From Eurosta solidaginis (lineage: Eukaryota; Arthropoda; Insecta; Diptera; Tephritidae), in NCBI RefSeq assembly GCF_040869045.1, contig NC_090322.1, positions 80,871,675-80,935,674 of the forward strand: 64,000 bases of DNA, given 5' to 3'. The notes under the pieces are model-generated. The model worked only from the letters and a program-made list of their open reading frames with translations. It had not been told where the DNA came from and ran no database searches. Made by a program: the position numbers and the translations under genes. Positions 52,313 to 63,788 of this stretch are shown piece after piece. The number at the start of each line of letters is the position of its first letter. Position 1 is the stretch's first letter.

Positions 52313-53362
52313 GGCCAAATGGATGCGTTAATAGACCGAACTCCCGGAATTCTTTAAATAGTCGTCTGTCAAGCTCCCATAATTCTCTAAGCACATCATC
52401 TACTAATAAGCCGGACGATTCAATTTTCATTACTCAGGCAATGTCTCATGACGCATTACTAACTCGGGAGATATCTGATTTTTATAATGTACCGATAGAT
52501 TCAGATATATATGCTTTACCTATTGACATGGTAAAATCTGACAAATGCAGCAGAGTGGAGCACAAAGAGGACACACAGAAGGATTTAAATAAAATAAAAA
52601 ATGTAACTCTTTCGGACTGGGATAGTTCTAGGCATTCTAAATTTAGTCATAAAACTAATCGAAACAAAAGAAATAAACGTAGCAGTGACATTTTCGAAAA
52701 TGGTACAAAGTGTAGTAGTTACAAGTTAGATTCTACCGTAATTAAAGTAAAGGGTAGAAGATCTGATATTTTGAATACGGCGGAGGACCACATTGCTGAA
52801 AGTCAAGACCATTCGAACACACCTCAAGAAGGACTTCATAAGACTTTACGCGAGGTAAAAAAGTATTACCAAACACTTTACTTTAATACCGGCAACGAAT
52901 CAATGGAAAATGACGAAGCCGTTAAGGATGCTGTACTAAAAATCTCGAATGAAACACTATGGTGCGAGAAGACGCCACATCTACGAAACAATATTTTTTC
53001 TAATGAGCGTAGTATTACCTCGAATTGCAACCCCAGAAAAAAGACTTCCAAAACCTGCAATGAAAATAATGACAAAATTAACAATAACATAAACAATTTG
53101 ACTTTGGTTCATAACTATAGCAGTTCTCAAAGCAAAATTATCAGGGCGGATGATACATGCTGTCAAGTTATACGTAGCGAAAAGAAACAATTCTCACTTA
53201 ATTTAAAACAAAAATTTTGTAGTATATTTCGTATTCGTCGATCGCAACATCAATATCAAAGGAGTCCGTCAATTATTGAGGCAAATACAAAAGATCGTAG
53301 AAGCACTGCCGAAAAACAAAAAAAATTTCAATCAAGAGCTTTGCCTCCATTACCTAACAAGA
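52313..53362 (+). CDS. Host-gene internal exon, 1050 bp, unrecognised adaptor-like protein
   Basis: Fully open from a 3' splice site (ttttatgttatag at 52300-52312) to a consensus donor (aaga|gtaagtata, GT at 53363). It begins with 2 bases and ends with 1 base of split codons. Encodes about 349 residues: a Ser/Asn/Thr-rich start (NSLNSRLSSSHNSLST), then FYNVPIDSDIYALPIDMV with two Tyr-x-x-Pro motifs, a long polar Lys/Asn-rich middle, a basic segment (KQKFCSIFRIRRSQHQ) and a Pro-rich end (ALPPLPNK). No TE resemblance. Tyr and Pro motifs suggest an SH2/SH3-binding scaffold; Sprint/RIN-type proteins are one idea, which I cannot support further. Confidence 0.6.
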
Positions 53363-54159
53363 GTAAGTATATATAATTAGATTAAGTGAAATATGTAGTT
53401 GAATAATACGATAAATATCTTTGTCCACTTACTTATATGAGGAGTTCCTAACTAAAACGAAAGCACATTTTTAAATTATACTTATTGTATTAAGGTGGCT
53501 GTGGCTATAAGAGAGCACACAATCAGCCAAAAAATCACATTTACCGGACAACTTGATTCGAAGTTAAGACAGAAAGTTGTTTGTAGTTATTACGTTTTGG
53601 TCTGAAAAAGTTTATATTGCGTTTTGGTTTGGAAGTTATTGGAATTTCAGAGTTTTGGTGTGAATAAAAATTGCTTTTTATAGAATATAAAGTTTCGTGA
53701 CATTACTTCAACTACCCTGGAAAAAATAGTTGGCTCATGTCCATAATTTTTGTCATTTTAGTACTTCAATATGAAGTTATGACCCAGATATAGATTTGCT
53801 TGTGATAATTCCATTAAGTTATTATTTGGAATTTGTTGGAAAGTTCTCGTCCATAAGTGTTTTATGGAGTACTCTGAAGGAGTATTCCGAGCTGAAGTAG
53901 GTGATCCTAGTCACTGACCTCGCAACTCGAATTGGGTCACAATTTTTATTCGTATAAGGCTCAGTTATGGCGCACTCGTACACTCCTTAATACTCGTATA
54001 TTACTTCTTAAATCGTCCTTAAGCAGTATACCAGTACTCCACAACTTATCCTCATTCATATAAACATAACAAAATTTTTAACTCGAGAAGTGTTGAAATT
54101 GTATGAAATTATTGCGATTTACTATGGCACGTATTTGTTTTTGTATTGTATTGTCAACC
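53363..54159. other. Intronic sequence, no feature recognised
   Basis: AT-rich, begins with the donor gtaagtatat. No TE motif until the LINE-B tail at 54160. Confidence 0.45.
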
Positions 54160-54408
54160 TCACCTAACCGTGGTGAATCCTGTTACTTTAACAACCGAGG
54201 CTCTGGCGACCCCAAGTTCCTCTTGGATGTACGGGGTGGAGCGTTGCGGCCTAGAAGGTTTTATGTAGTGTGACTCGTTACCGAGATGGTCGGGCTGGGG
54301 CCTTACTGGAGCTTTGTTACCGGAACGTACCGGATCTGCATCCGGCAAAAGGCCATCAACATCGATTGGCCTTCGGGGAGTGTCCTTATCATTACAACAA
54401 CAACAACC
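54160..54408 (+). mobile_element. LINE-B 3' end with (CAA)n tail, plus strand
   Basis: Contains cggaacgtaccggatctgc, ccatcaacatcga and cttcggggagtgtccttatc, ending acaacaacaacaac at about 54395-54408. Same order as the minus-strand copy at 36806-36935. It ends about 40 bp before the acceptor of the putative exon at 54451. Confidence 0.7.
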
Positions 54409-54450
54409 TAGTTGACCATCAGGCCATAAGGCTAACTTTTTTATATGCAG

Positions 54451-54636
54451 CCTGATACCGAATTTATCCGGATACATACATATATCGCACACCTAGATGA
54501 AAAATCTGAAATTTTAAAGTTATGGCTACCGCCAGGCATACAATTCCTACCAAACTGTATTCGTTTTACATCCACTAATCAGCTAGAAATTACTTTGAAA
54601 AAATTAAAAATTGCTTTGGCGCATACGGGAGAGGCT
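54451..54636 (+). CDS. Putative host exon, 186 bp, phase 0-0
   Basis: Acceptor tttttatatgcag (AG at 54449-54450), open 62 codons, donor gaggct|gtaagt (GT at 54637). Residues DTEFIRIHTYIAHLDEKSEIL and LKLWLPPGIQFLPNC look like a folded domain, unlike TE proteins I know. Its start phase does not fit the donor phase of the exon at 52313 (a stop would result), so it is either a cassette needing another exon, or part of a different transcript. Confidence 0.45.
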
Positions 54637-54883
54637 GTAAGTTTTTCGCGTTTTCTGAAAAAATTTTTTGAGTTGATCGCTGTTTTGATATGTGTAAAAG
54701 CATTAGGTATACCTAATTAAAGTTTCAAAGTGATTATCTTTATAAGCACGTAACCTTATATGTAAATAACTAGCATACCCGATAGATGTTGCCCTGCTAG
54801 AAAATAGGCTTTCCTATATTTGAAAAGTGTCCCTTCCTCCCATACATATAACTTTCTTATAATTCAATCACTAAGTTCAATCA

Positions 54884-55115
54884 CTCGCAAATTGTCATCG
54901 ATATCCTCTAGCGGGAGTCCTGGAAACTTGCAGTAAAAACAAGGTTGGGAGGCGATGGTAACTTAGAGGCGTTGTTCCACATTGCAACTGAAAAGATGGT
55001 TGGTGTCATGTTGGGACACAAATTGTGTATGTCAGTTTTTGTTCTGGACAAGTAAGGGTTTACCTATTGCCGTAACCAGGTCAAAGTGATGCCAGAGTTA
55101 ACCGCGTCTCCTTGT
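54884..55115 (-). mobile_element. LINE-A 3' relic, minus strand
   Basis: Matches 23335-23590: ctcgcaaattgtcatcgatatcctctagcgg and ggttggtgtcatg blocks in the same order, with small indels. Corresponds to the RT C-terminus and stop. No tail is left. Confidence 0.75.
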
Positions 55116-56444
55116 GAAGCCTGCTTTTCTCTACTGCTAGTTTCCCTCTCCATATAGCCCATCCACACTTACGCCGACTTCAATTCCCATTCCCAGTCCC
55201 AACCCCCATTTTTCGTCCAGTTCCACTCCCTCTACCTATCCCACCATCATTTCCTCGTGGATAGACTGTAATGAACCATCTGCATCATGCCTCCTTCTGC
55301 CACCACATGGTGCGACATTGGGATCTTGCTCCTGCATTGACTTTTAACTTGGATTCTCATAAAAAACTCAGAGATTTACAAAAAAAATTAAATTTTGAGG
55401 CTCATCGAAATCAAACAATAAAAAAACAGTATATCATATCTACTACCGCGTAAAGAAAGAAGAAAAAGGTTAACTACTTAACGCGTTGCATTGTTTGGGT
55501 TCTTCCGGCAGTTACAGAGGTGGAAGGCTAAGCTGTCGGTGCACTTCCGTCTACACCAACCCAACCTACTAAAAGAATAGTAAAATTTGTTCTCTTAGCC
55601 CAAACATACTTACCATTGCCCCTACCACCAAAAGAATTTAAACCTTCATTTTATTTTTTTTTACAAATCCTTAAACTTTAATCAATATCAAATATAACTA
55701 TTTCTATCCTAAACTTCAGTTTTTTATTATGTATATGTATATTTTTTTTCAAACGTATTTCCAAATGATTTTTAATTTTTTCGTTCGTACGTACATGTGC
55801 ATTATGTATTTATGTATGGTTATGAGTAAACATACCTAAACTGTTCTTTACATTATGTATTATTCTACATTCGAACATGTTTGTCGAAATCAAATTCTCA
55901 ATATTTCATTTTATTTCGAAGTCTCTTAATTCAAATTAAATTCACAAAGTCAATTTACAAAAGTTTCGCATATTGAAGTTAATTCTCTTAAACAAAAGAC
56001 ATTTCTCAGTTTTCTTTGATTTATTACACCTCGTAATTCTTATCTCTTTATAACTAGTCGAAAATGTTAATTTGAGATTTTCTCATTAAGCACAATTGAA
56101 AAGTTCCCTCATTAAATGTATTCTCTTACTACACTAATAAGAAATACAGACATTCTCTCCATTATTTGAAACTCAAAATTTATAGTAGTTAATTCAGACA
56201 TTCTCATTATGTACAAACGTTTGAGTAGATTTCTCATTAAGCTATTTTTGCTATAGATACTGCCATAATAAAAATATTACCAGGTAAAACCGGTGAGAGG
56301 CAAACCACCTTTAAAAAAAATTTTAAAATTATCACTGTTCTCACATTTTTATTTTTTATTTTGTATTTTTTTTTTTTTCATAACAAAAACAAAAAAAAAT
56401 TTATGATATTTTTTGTTACATAAACATTTTGCAATTTTATGCAG
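55116..56444. other. Intronic AT-rich sequence, no gene
   Basis: Pyrimidine-rich to about 55260, then AT-rich, ending in a long T-rich tract and the acceptor attttatgcag at 56444. A short GC-richer patch at 55490-55565 resembles a fly LINE 3' end (accaacccaacc) but is too short to assign. Confidence 0.5.
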
Positions 56445-56729
56445 ACCAGAATTTTCAGTCGTTAGAGGAAAGTTTTTTCGGTGGGCAAGGAATGAAACAG
56501 CCAGCCTCATTCGAGACTTTCAAGCTCACACATAATATTCTAATTTCCGGCATCATAGGACGATCATCTCCTGATGGTTTTTCTTCAACACATTCTTTAG
56601 AAATTTATATCTCTGAAGAGATCAAGGCCAAGCTTTCCTTCCAATATGGAGTATTCGTTTATCTACAAATTGGCGGACCTAAATACATGTTTTATGCCCA
56701 CGCAAAACTTAATCTGCTAAGGCGGACGA
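56445..56729 (+). CDS. Host-gene exon, left part, interrupted by a LINE
   Basis: Follows acceptor attttatgcag. It begins with two bases completing a codon, which fits the one-base overhang of the exon ending at 53362 (A plus AC gives Asn), so direct splicing keeps the frame: ...LPPLPNK-N-QNFQSLEE. The 94 codons include SFFGGQGMKQPASFETF, THNILISGIIG, LEIYISEEIKAKLSFQYG and YLQIGGPKYMFYAHAKL. At 56730 the LINE begins. Product unrecognised. Confidence 0.6.
56717..56729. repeat. Target-site duplication of I-type LINE (right copy 60986-60998)
   Basis: ctaaggcggacga occurs at 56717-56729 and 60986-60998, immediately flanking the LINE. The left end of the right copy is ambiguous by a base or two because the LINE itself ends in acctaacc. 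Confidence 0.88.
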
Positions 56730-57025
56730 CTCTCACTAGGGTAGGCACCTTGCCGTTGGTGTGAGGGCTTAGCCGAACTCCATAGCGCCGGACTATGAGG
56801 CGGACCTGTTTAGGACTGGCATCTACGCCGTTTTGCCTCATAGAGGGGCGGCGGGATATCGGTGACCAAGAACTGCCAACCCCCTATTCCAGGGTGTTAT
56901 GCGGAACGTGCCTATTGGACAATTTGCAGCCAGTGGATAAATTAGGCTGTATTCGAACGGAGCCTTTCTGATACCGGGCCACCTCGGGAAGTATTGATGC
57001 CCTTACCACAGTAAGGGGTGCTGCT

Positions 57026-57856
57026 GTGGCGGAGGGTTCTTTCCCCGTATATAATACTGTACCGCTGAGTCCGCCTTGTTGGGCAGGTGGTCGTACGACG
57101 AAGATGAACGACTCATTACCTAGTTGTAATAAGGACGATGATAAGAGGAGGACTAAGTCACAAGCCAAGGACGACAAATACGCATTAAGCGATGCGTGGG
57201 ACTCGGGGAGCGAGAGTAGTGCTGATTGAACTCTGTGTTGGAAAAGCATACAAATGAAAACGGAGTAGCAGAGTGGAGAAGGGTACGGAGCAGAGGAAGT
57301 AAGAGAGCTCTCTCTCAGTACTGTGCAGCACTATGAATTGTCCAACACCTGGGAGAAGTGGTCGATCCAACAGAAGTGGAGATCGAGTGCTTGGAATAGG
57401 CTCATGACACAGGATTGGAAGGTACTTACTGTATCTCGGCCTACGGAGGAAGGTCAAACAATAAACAAGCAGGTGGAGGATATATTGTACACGCAGCTTG
57501 GCAAAATGTCCTTTGGTACAGGCAAAATTTACATGCGGCTCAGGAAAAGAAGTCCCGAGGATAAAAATCCTAACACGCTAGAAGTAGGTGAAGTCGAAAA
57601 GGACCTCAAAAGCCTAAGAGAAAAAGGACATGTGGAGGTAGCCGACGTCCCCACGAAGGTGTTAGAAGAGGGCCTACAGCCAAATGGTGCTGCGAGTCGC
57701 ACAGAGGAACACCCGGCACCGCATTTACGAGAGGATGAAGGGGGCCTCGAATACTCTAAACCAAAAGTTCAAGGGGAGGAGGACGACGTCACGACGAAGG
57801 TGCTGGAGGGGGACAAACAGCCTGCGAGTCTGACAGATAAACCTCCAACACAGTAA
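57026..57856 (+). pseudogene. ORF1 of the I-type LINE, broken
   Basis: An acidic/basic N-terminal frame (57026-57229, DKRRTKSQAKDDKYALSDAWDSGSE) ends in TGA. The rest is in 57323-57856, with TQDWKVLTVSRPTEEGQTINKQ and QLGKMSFGTGKIYMRLRKR, which resembles the conserved C-terminal region seen in ORF1 of some fly I/R1-type elements (DUF4780-like, from memory). No CCHC knuckle could be read. It stops two bases before the ORF2 frame. Confidence 0.6.
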
Positions 57857-57857
57857 A

Positions 57858-58310
57858 GTGGCGTCGAGCGAACTCCTCCTAACCCTTGAGGATGGTTCGT
57901 TTGACGTGGCGCTGATCCAGGAGCCGTGGCTCTCATCGGGAGGAAAGGTTTCTGGACTTAGCGCGCGCGGATTTGGCGTTTACTACGCGCAAATGGAAGG
58001 ACGGGTGCGAGCTGTAGTAATGGTAAGGAAACAGCTGCATTCATATATGCTGCTCAATTACACTACTGACCTCTTAGTCATAGCCGTTGAGCAAAAGAAT
58101 AAGCAGGCATTTATCCTGGCATCCTGCTACATTGCCCATGCTGCCGAGGTTTCACCTATGGAGTGCAAGAGGCTAGTACAGGACGAAGGGCGCATCCTGC
58201 AAACCAATTTGCAGATAGCCAACAGGGGAAATGTCCCTACATACATTGGTCCAACATCCAGCAATGTTCTGGATATTACATTGAGCTCCGAACGATATAT
58301 CAAGGTATGA
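57858..58310 (+). pseudogene. Endonuclease of the I-type LINE, internally deleted
   Basis: Begins inside the endonuclease with DVALIQEPWLSSGGKVSGL (catalytic Glu). It then jumps from RLVQDEGRILQ to NVPTYIGPTSSNVLDITLS, omitting the GDANAHH segment with the catalytic Asp and Asn. The Ser-Asp-His motif is also not seen. It ends at 58310 with a frame change. Confidence 0.78.
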
Positions 58311-60315
58311 TTGTACGGTTCTTGATAGACCATCCTTCTCAGACTATGCGTATATCAGCTTCAGCATCCCCCCAAAAGAGGGACGTTAGAAACCCTAGGT
58401 CAAGGAACTGGACTAAATTCCAGAAACAGGTAGAAACAAAACTGGGACAACCAAAAGAGGTTGCCAATGTGGAGGAACTGGAGGAGCCTAATGAATTCCT
58501 AACAAGGAAGCTTATGACTGCGTATACCAAAGCTTGCCCTCTAAGAAGATTCAGAGGAAAAGCGAAGCCGCCATGGTGGAGTAATGAGCTGAGTCTTCTA
58601 AGAAGACAGGTAAAAGAGATGTTTAAGCTAGCAAGGACCGCGGAAAGGGAAGCGTGTCGAGACGAGTACAGGGATCTACTGAGGATCTACAAGCGTGAAA
58701 TTTCCGAGGCGAGGAGAATCGCATGGAAAAGTTTCTGTACGGACATAGAGTGCTACAGCAAAACAGCACGGCTGAAAAAAAGTCCTAGATAGTGGAAACA
58801 TAGTCCAGGGACTAATAAAGAAAGAGAACGGGAAATGGTTACGTAATAGTGAGGAGTCCCTTGAGGTGCTTTTCGATACACCTTTCCTATCGGGAGTTGG
58901 TTTATAAGAGCCAGCAGACAGCACTTACACTTTGATCAAGGAGCTGGTAGTGCCGGGATTGGTGACCGATGTACCGCACTCTTGGAGAGCTGCTAGCTTT
59001 CCTACCAAAGGCGGGGAAGATCGGTCACGTGATCCCAAAGACTATAGACCCCTTAGCTTAACATCATTTCTGCTCAAAACCTTTGAGAGGCTGATAGATG
59101 TGTACATAAAGTTCAATGTGGATGAATAGCTGCTCTCCACAACACGGCATGTGTACACTAAAGGCAAGTCGGTAGACACCGCATTGCATAGGGTGGTAAA
59201 AAGCATAGAGAAAGCCCTGGATTATGAGCAATATGCTCTAGGAGTCTTCTTAGACATTGCCGGGGCTTTCAACAATGTTTCTAAATGGGCGATTATGGAT
59301 GGTTTTAATTACATTAAAGTACATCCAGCCTTAACCAGAGGATCGGCTGCATGTTAAATTGCAGGAAGATTACATCACAATGGGGATTGTACGAGGCCAC
59401 GAAATCAGTGGACAGGGAGAGGTGCTATCACCTCTGCTGTATACGCTGGTCATCAACCAACTGCTCAGGCGAACCAATGAGGGACCCGTAAAACTTACGG
59501 CTTACGCAGATGACGTTGTCATAATTGGAAACTGCCTTCCATCGATTAGGTCTTTGATGGATGGGGCGCTTCGGGATATTCATACCTGGGCATCTAATGT
59601 CGGGTTGACAATCAACGCAGAGAAAACGGATTCGGTTTTGTTTACTAAGAGGCACAAGGTCACCAATTTGACAAGGCCCAAGTTAGGAAGGGTGATCCTA
59701 CAGGAGAAACCTTGCACAAAATATATAGGAATCATCCTAGACAGTAAGCTGTCGTGGAAGCTCAACGTGGAGGAGAGAGTGAAGAACCCCTCAACGCCAC
59801 TTGATACATGTAAAAGAATGCTGGGGTGTACGTGGGGCTTATCGCCCTCTCTTTCTCATTGGGTTTTTACAGCGATTGTAAGCCCTATTCTATACTATGG
59901 AGTTCTTGTTTGGTGGAAAGCCACACAAAAAATAACCTACCTCAAAAAATTGGAGGGGGTATGCAGACTATCAATGCTTAGCATTGCGGGAGCCCTGAAA
60001 ACAACACCGAGAGTCTGCATTGTATTCCATTCTGCACCTTCCACTTGTAGACGGTTGGCGCAAGGGTGCTCAAATGGAGGACGAGGCGATACATGTGTAC
60101 ACAGATGGTTCCAAAGTAGTGGAAGGAGAAGGGCTGCGGTATACTGTGCTTATCCGGAAATACAACAGATCCCACTAGCCGTAACCAAAGCAGTAGAAAC
60201 ACTAAAAGAGAATAGCTTAAGATGCAACCGTGTTAACTTTTATATTGAGAGTCAAGCAGCAATTAAGGCAATAATCTCGCAGAGCACAGCATCTAAATGC
60301 GTGTTAGATGTGTAA
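58311..60315 (+). pseudogene. RT of the I-type LINE, several frames
   Basis: Pre-RT linker 58319-58792 (KAKPPWWSNELSLLRRQVK). Then RT motif 2 at about 59030 (DPKDYRPLSLTSFLLKTFERL), motif A at about 59240 (LGVFLDIAGAFNNV, Asp present), motif B at about 59410 (GQGEVLSPLLYTLV) and motif C at about 59500 (LTAYADDVVIIG, both Asp). The thumb follows (KYIGIILDSKLSWKL, SPILYYGVLVWW). In-frame stops at 58788, 59127 and 59355, plus frame changes, show decay, although the catalytic residues survive. Confidence 0.85.
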
Positions 60316-60880
60316 GCTGTCTGGAGAGAATCGGGACAGAGAGAAGCATACATCTGTATAGGGTCCGAGGGCATATGGGAATGAAAAAGCAGATGAACTA
60401 GCTAAATAGGGCGCATCCCTTGAAGCTTGCTCCGTAGACGTCCCAATTAGACTGGGCGAGATTAGTCGAAGGCGAGCACATGGTCGAACAAGCGGGAAAG
60501 GCGTGGGTTCAAGCGCGGGGCTGTAAAGTGTAGAAGATTATGTGTAGGTCTTACAACCTTAGACTAAGAAAGTTGCTTCTATCATTAAAAAGAGAGGACT
60601 GTAGACTCATGACGGGTATTCTGACTGGACACTGCCTTCTGGCGTCACATACCTTTAAATTAGGCTTGGTCAGTGGTAGCAGATGTAGGAAGTGTGGGTT
60701 GGAGGAGGAAACGATCGAGCACGTTCTGTGATCGTGCCCTGCGCTTGGCAGGCAAAGATTCCAGCTATTAGGAATGATACAGCTGTCAAATCTAGAAGCA
60801 GCAAGTGACTTAAATCCTAGGAAGCTTCTAGTATTTGCCAAGAGGACGGAGTTATTTTATAACATAGGTCCTGATTTTTG
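60085..60880 (+). pseudogene. RNase H and C-terminal zinc motif of the I-type LINE
   Basis: RNase H start VYTDGSKVVEGEG at about 60092; middle VNFYIESQAAIKAI (60230); end GNEKADELAK (about 60380), in different frames. The C-terminal HCLLASHTFKLGL and CRKCGLEEETIEHVL precede a TGA at 60729, with SCPALGRQRF after it. The domain removes RNA from the RNA/DNA hybrid in I-type elements. Confidence 0.8.
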
Positions 60881-60998
60881 ATGGGGTTTTTCAGTTTGGT
60901 CGTTAAAACAAACTTCTGGTAACACTACGGACTCATTCAGTCTATGTGAGGTCCTCATGGACCGGCCAGTTGAACCTCACCTAACCTAAGGCGGACGA

Positions 60999-61255
60999 AC
61001 TTTTGGTGCCAAGGCAATGCGGACGGACAATCGATCCAATTTTTTGAGGGATGGGCCAGCACACTACTTCTATACCATGACGACGGGATTTGGCCCTACA
61101 TCTGGTGATCTCAGCCTCCACAAATTAACATAGTTCAATTGGACGATGATGTTCAGCTAAGCTGCAAGGAGCTACAGCGTCTTTGCTGACGTGGGCAAGT
61201 TATGGGAGATTATCTCTGAGTTGAGGTTAGCAGGTGGAGGAAGACTTGATCTTCT
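60999..61255 (+). pseudogene. Host-gene exon, right part, resuming after the LINE
   Basis: The codon split at the insertion site is completed by AC at 60999-61000 and the same frame continues: NFWCQGNADGQSIQFFEGW and LLLYHDDGIWPYIW, then TGA at 61106-61108. Coding-like residues continue in frame (PPQINIVQLDDDVQLSCKELQ) to a second TGA near 61180, then in a shifted frame (ADVGKLWEIISELRLAGG, RLDLLFAPK). Loss of frame only on this side suggests pseudogenisation after the insertion. The exon end is not clear. Confidence 0.55.
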
Positions 61256-62540
61256 TTTTGCTCCAAAAGTGCGCCAGTTATCGCGAAACACAAAAATCGA
61301 TTTTAAAACAATTCCTTACAATTTTCCATTAATAGCTTACATTTTAGTTTATTTGGCGTTTAAAAAAAGTGAAAAGTTACAAACCAACACATATTCACCC
61401 TTTTCGCGAGTTTTATTTTCACTCGAAAATCTTCACAGTTTTTGTTCACCCTATCGCAGAGGGTGGCGAAAAAATGTTTCGTGTTCGAAAAAGATTTCAC
61501 CTTATCGGCAACTCTTTGTTCGGGCGAAATGAACACCCAAATTTGTTCACTTATATTTTACAGGCGAACGAGAGGAAAACAAAATTTAAGTAATTTTTTG
61601 TTTTGAAATTTCATACTCTTATAATTATATGTTATTTTATTATTAGAAATAAATCAATAAATAATGCGGAAGCTGAGGGAAGAAGTGAAATTCCTGTATT
61701 GCTGTAAATTCTATTTTTTATGACAACGTATCAGTTGGCCAAGTTATCCATTGTGGACAAAGCAACGGTTCCAAAATGTTGAGCACCTCACTAAAACAAG
61801 ATTGGCTAAGACCCACTTCATGGTCCTTTCCGACGCCTTTTCCCTATGCGAAAAAACGAAGACATGTACACAATTTTACTCCAAATTTTTGCTTCAATGG
61901 TGGCAAGGAGTGGTAAGAATAACTAGCAAATATTAGAATGCCGACTTGTTTAGCCTGTAATATTGGCGAAAACTAGTTGAAAAAAATTAACTTGTTATTC
62001 AAAAATAGTAATTTTTAGCTTACAGTGAATCATTTAGCTCCAAAGGGTTAGAACTTTCCCTTAATTGCCTCCGAACCGCTTTCACATTTATGTATATTCT
62101 CTTCACGCTCAATCAATACCAACATTATTGAAAAAAATTAACTTGTTATTCAAAAATAGTAATTTTTAGCTTACAGTGAATCATTTAGCTCCAAAGGGTT
62201 AGAACTTTCCCTTAATTGCCTGCGAACCGCTTTCACATTTATGTATATTATCCTCACGCTCAATCAATACTAAACATTATTTTATACATTTTTTATTTCT
62301 ATTTTTGTTGTATTTTAAGGAAATATATGCTTGGTTACAAAATTTACACAATTGTAAGTAAATTATTTCTTCACTGCCAATTCGCAAGAGAACATCAGCT
62401 GTTTCGAAGTGAACTTTTGTTCGCCCGAAATTGCCGATAGGCGGAAAAAGTTCACCCGAACGAAAGAAGTGAAGGCGAACACTTTTCCGCGTGAACTTCG
62501 CGATAAGGGTGATTTTGATTGTGTTTCCTTTGGTTTGGCA
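61256..62540. repeat. AT-rich region with inverted, diverged gttcgcccgaa motifs
   Basis: ttatcgcgaa near 61278 and ttcgcgataa near 62497 are inverted. accttatcggcaactctttgttcgggcgaaa near 61500-61530 and cttttgttcgcccgaaattgccgatagg near 62410-62440 share inverted and direct pieces. A decayed palindromic transposon of about 1.25 kb is a possibility. No transposase is recognised. Confidence 0.4.
61977..62278. repeat. 151-bp tandem duplication
   Basis: ttgaaaaaaattaacttg... at 61977 recurs at 62128 with few differences (cctccgaacc against cctgcgaacc). Lies inside the inverted-motif region. Confidence 0.93.
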
Positions 62541-63697
62541 TTTCCACAAAGTTCAAGAGAGTGATTTAAATTTTTTTTTAAAAATCAAAAAACCATTATG
62601 ACCGCCGAGAAGAGAGAATGGTTTTATCTTCTTATAGTTTTCATAGATGAATGGATTTGCGACTATTTGTTTCGAGAGAGCGCCGTCATGCGCACATTTT
62701 TTATAACAGGTGTCAATGATGCCACTCCAAACCAAAATAAATAGATCTGAATATGGGGATCTTTGACAAACATTTCGGTGATTTTATAGTTTCAATCATT
62801 TAATAAAGTGATTGTCGAAAAATATTAATTTCTTTAAACTTTTTTTACAATAATACGACTAGTTAGAGTTAAACATAAAAAATCTAAGTGAAATTTACAT
62901 TTTATTAAACTAATTAGTCAAACATTGTAATGCATTTAACTTACAGAGAAAACCAAATCTTCGGACCTTCTGTCTGACATTCCAGGTTCTGTGATCAAAA
63001 TCGACTAGTTGCATCGGGACTTCATATTTACAAAACCTGTTTTTAGTGATAACTTTTGGATGGGAAATAATATTTACCCTCCGCCTTCGAACTAAATATA
63101 TTTACACTAAAACAAGAATTTGTATCTATTTCCCCATAATTTTTGAACGCATTTCTACAGTTATAGGTCAAACTAAAGTTTACCCAGATTTTTGGTCCGT
63201 TTTTCGTTTTAGCATTTTAACATTTTTTGTCCTGGCACCCGCTTCAGCTGGCGCAAGGGATTTATCTGTGATTCTTGCCAGAACACATTTGAGATAAATC
63301 CCTAATGAGAGCGAAAAAAATTAGATCGTAAACAAATGTTTCGTATCAAGTCATCTTTGCATACTACAAAAGAAAGTTATCTCTCAGTTCTATTTCTGTC
63401 GCATTTAACATAATTCATATCTCTGGAGGTCTCCCTAAGGTGGTATTTTAAGTTAACATAGCTTTAAACATATTTATACATCGCTCTCAGTTCTCACCGC
63501 TTGCACTTAATATATAGAACGTTCACTCTATATGTTGCGCTCTCATATACTTACTGCACATAGAACCCATTGGCATTGGTGCATGGAGAATGAGCCGACA
63601 ACGAAAAGAAAATTTAAATTAATGAGCAGCTGAGCATAAGAAGTTAGGCAAACATATTTACGTTAAGTGGTCTAGTTCGAATTCTCTTGCAAATTAA
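62541..63697. other. AT-rich spacer with one stem-loop
   Basis: No gene recognised. A perfect 12-bp stem lies at 63256-63267 (agggatttatct) and 63292-63303 with a 24-nt loop; it could be a small MITE trace or chance. Confidence 0.45.
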
Positions 63698-63748
63698 TAT
63701 AATAATAATAATTTATTTATTTACGGTCTTTAAGACCTAGTTCAAGGT

Positions 63749-63788
<40 letters not shown>

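Larger units (their letters stand above)
56730..60985 (+). mobile_element. I-superfamily LINE inserted in a host coding exon, 4.26 kb
   Basis: Flanked by the 13-bp TSD. Contains a 5' UTR, ORF1, an internally deleted endonuclease, RT, RNase H and a 3' UTR ending cctcacctaacc. Possibly near full length at the 5' end, since the first 250 bp look like UTR and not a random cut. RNase H places it in the I/R1/LOA group. Many stops and frameshifts: inactive. Confidence 0.88.

Noticed and set aside
57858..60880. A complete, active I-type LINE
   Set aside because: The endonuclease lacks its central catalytic segment and at least five stops or frameshifts interrupt ORF2.
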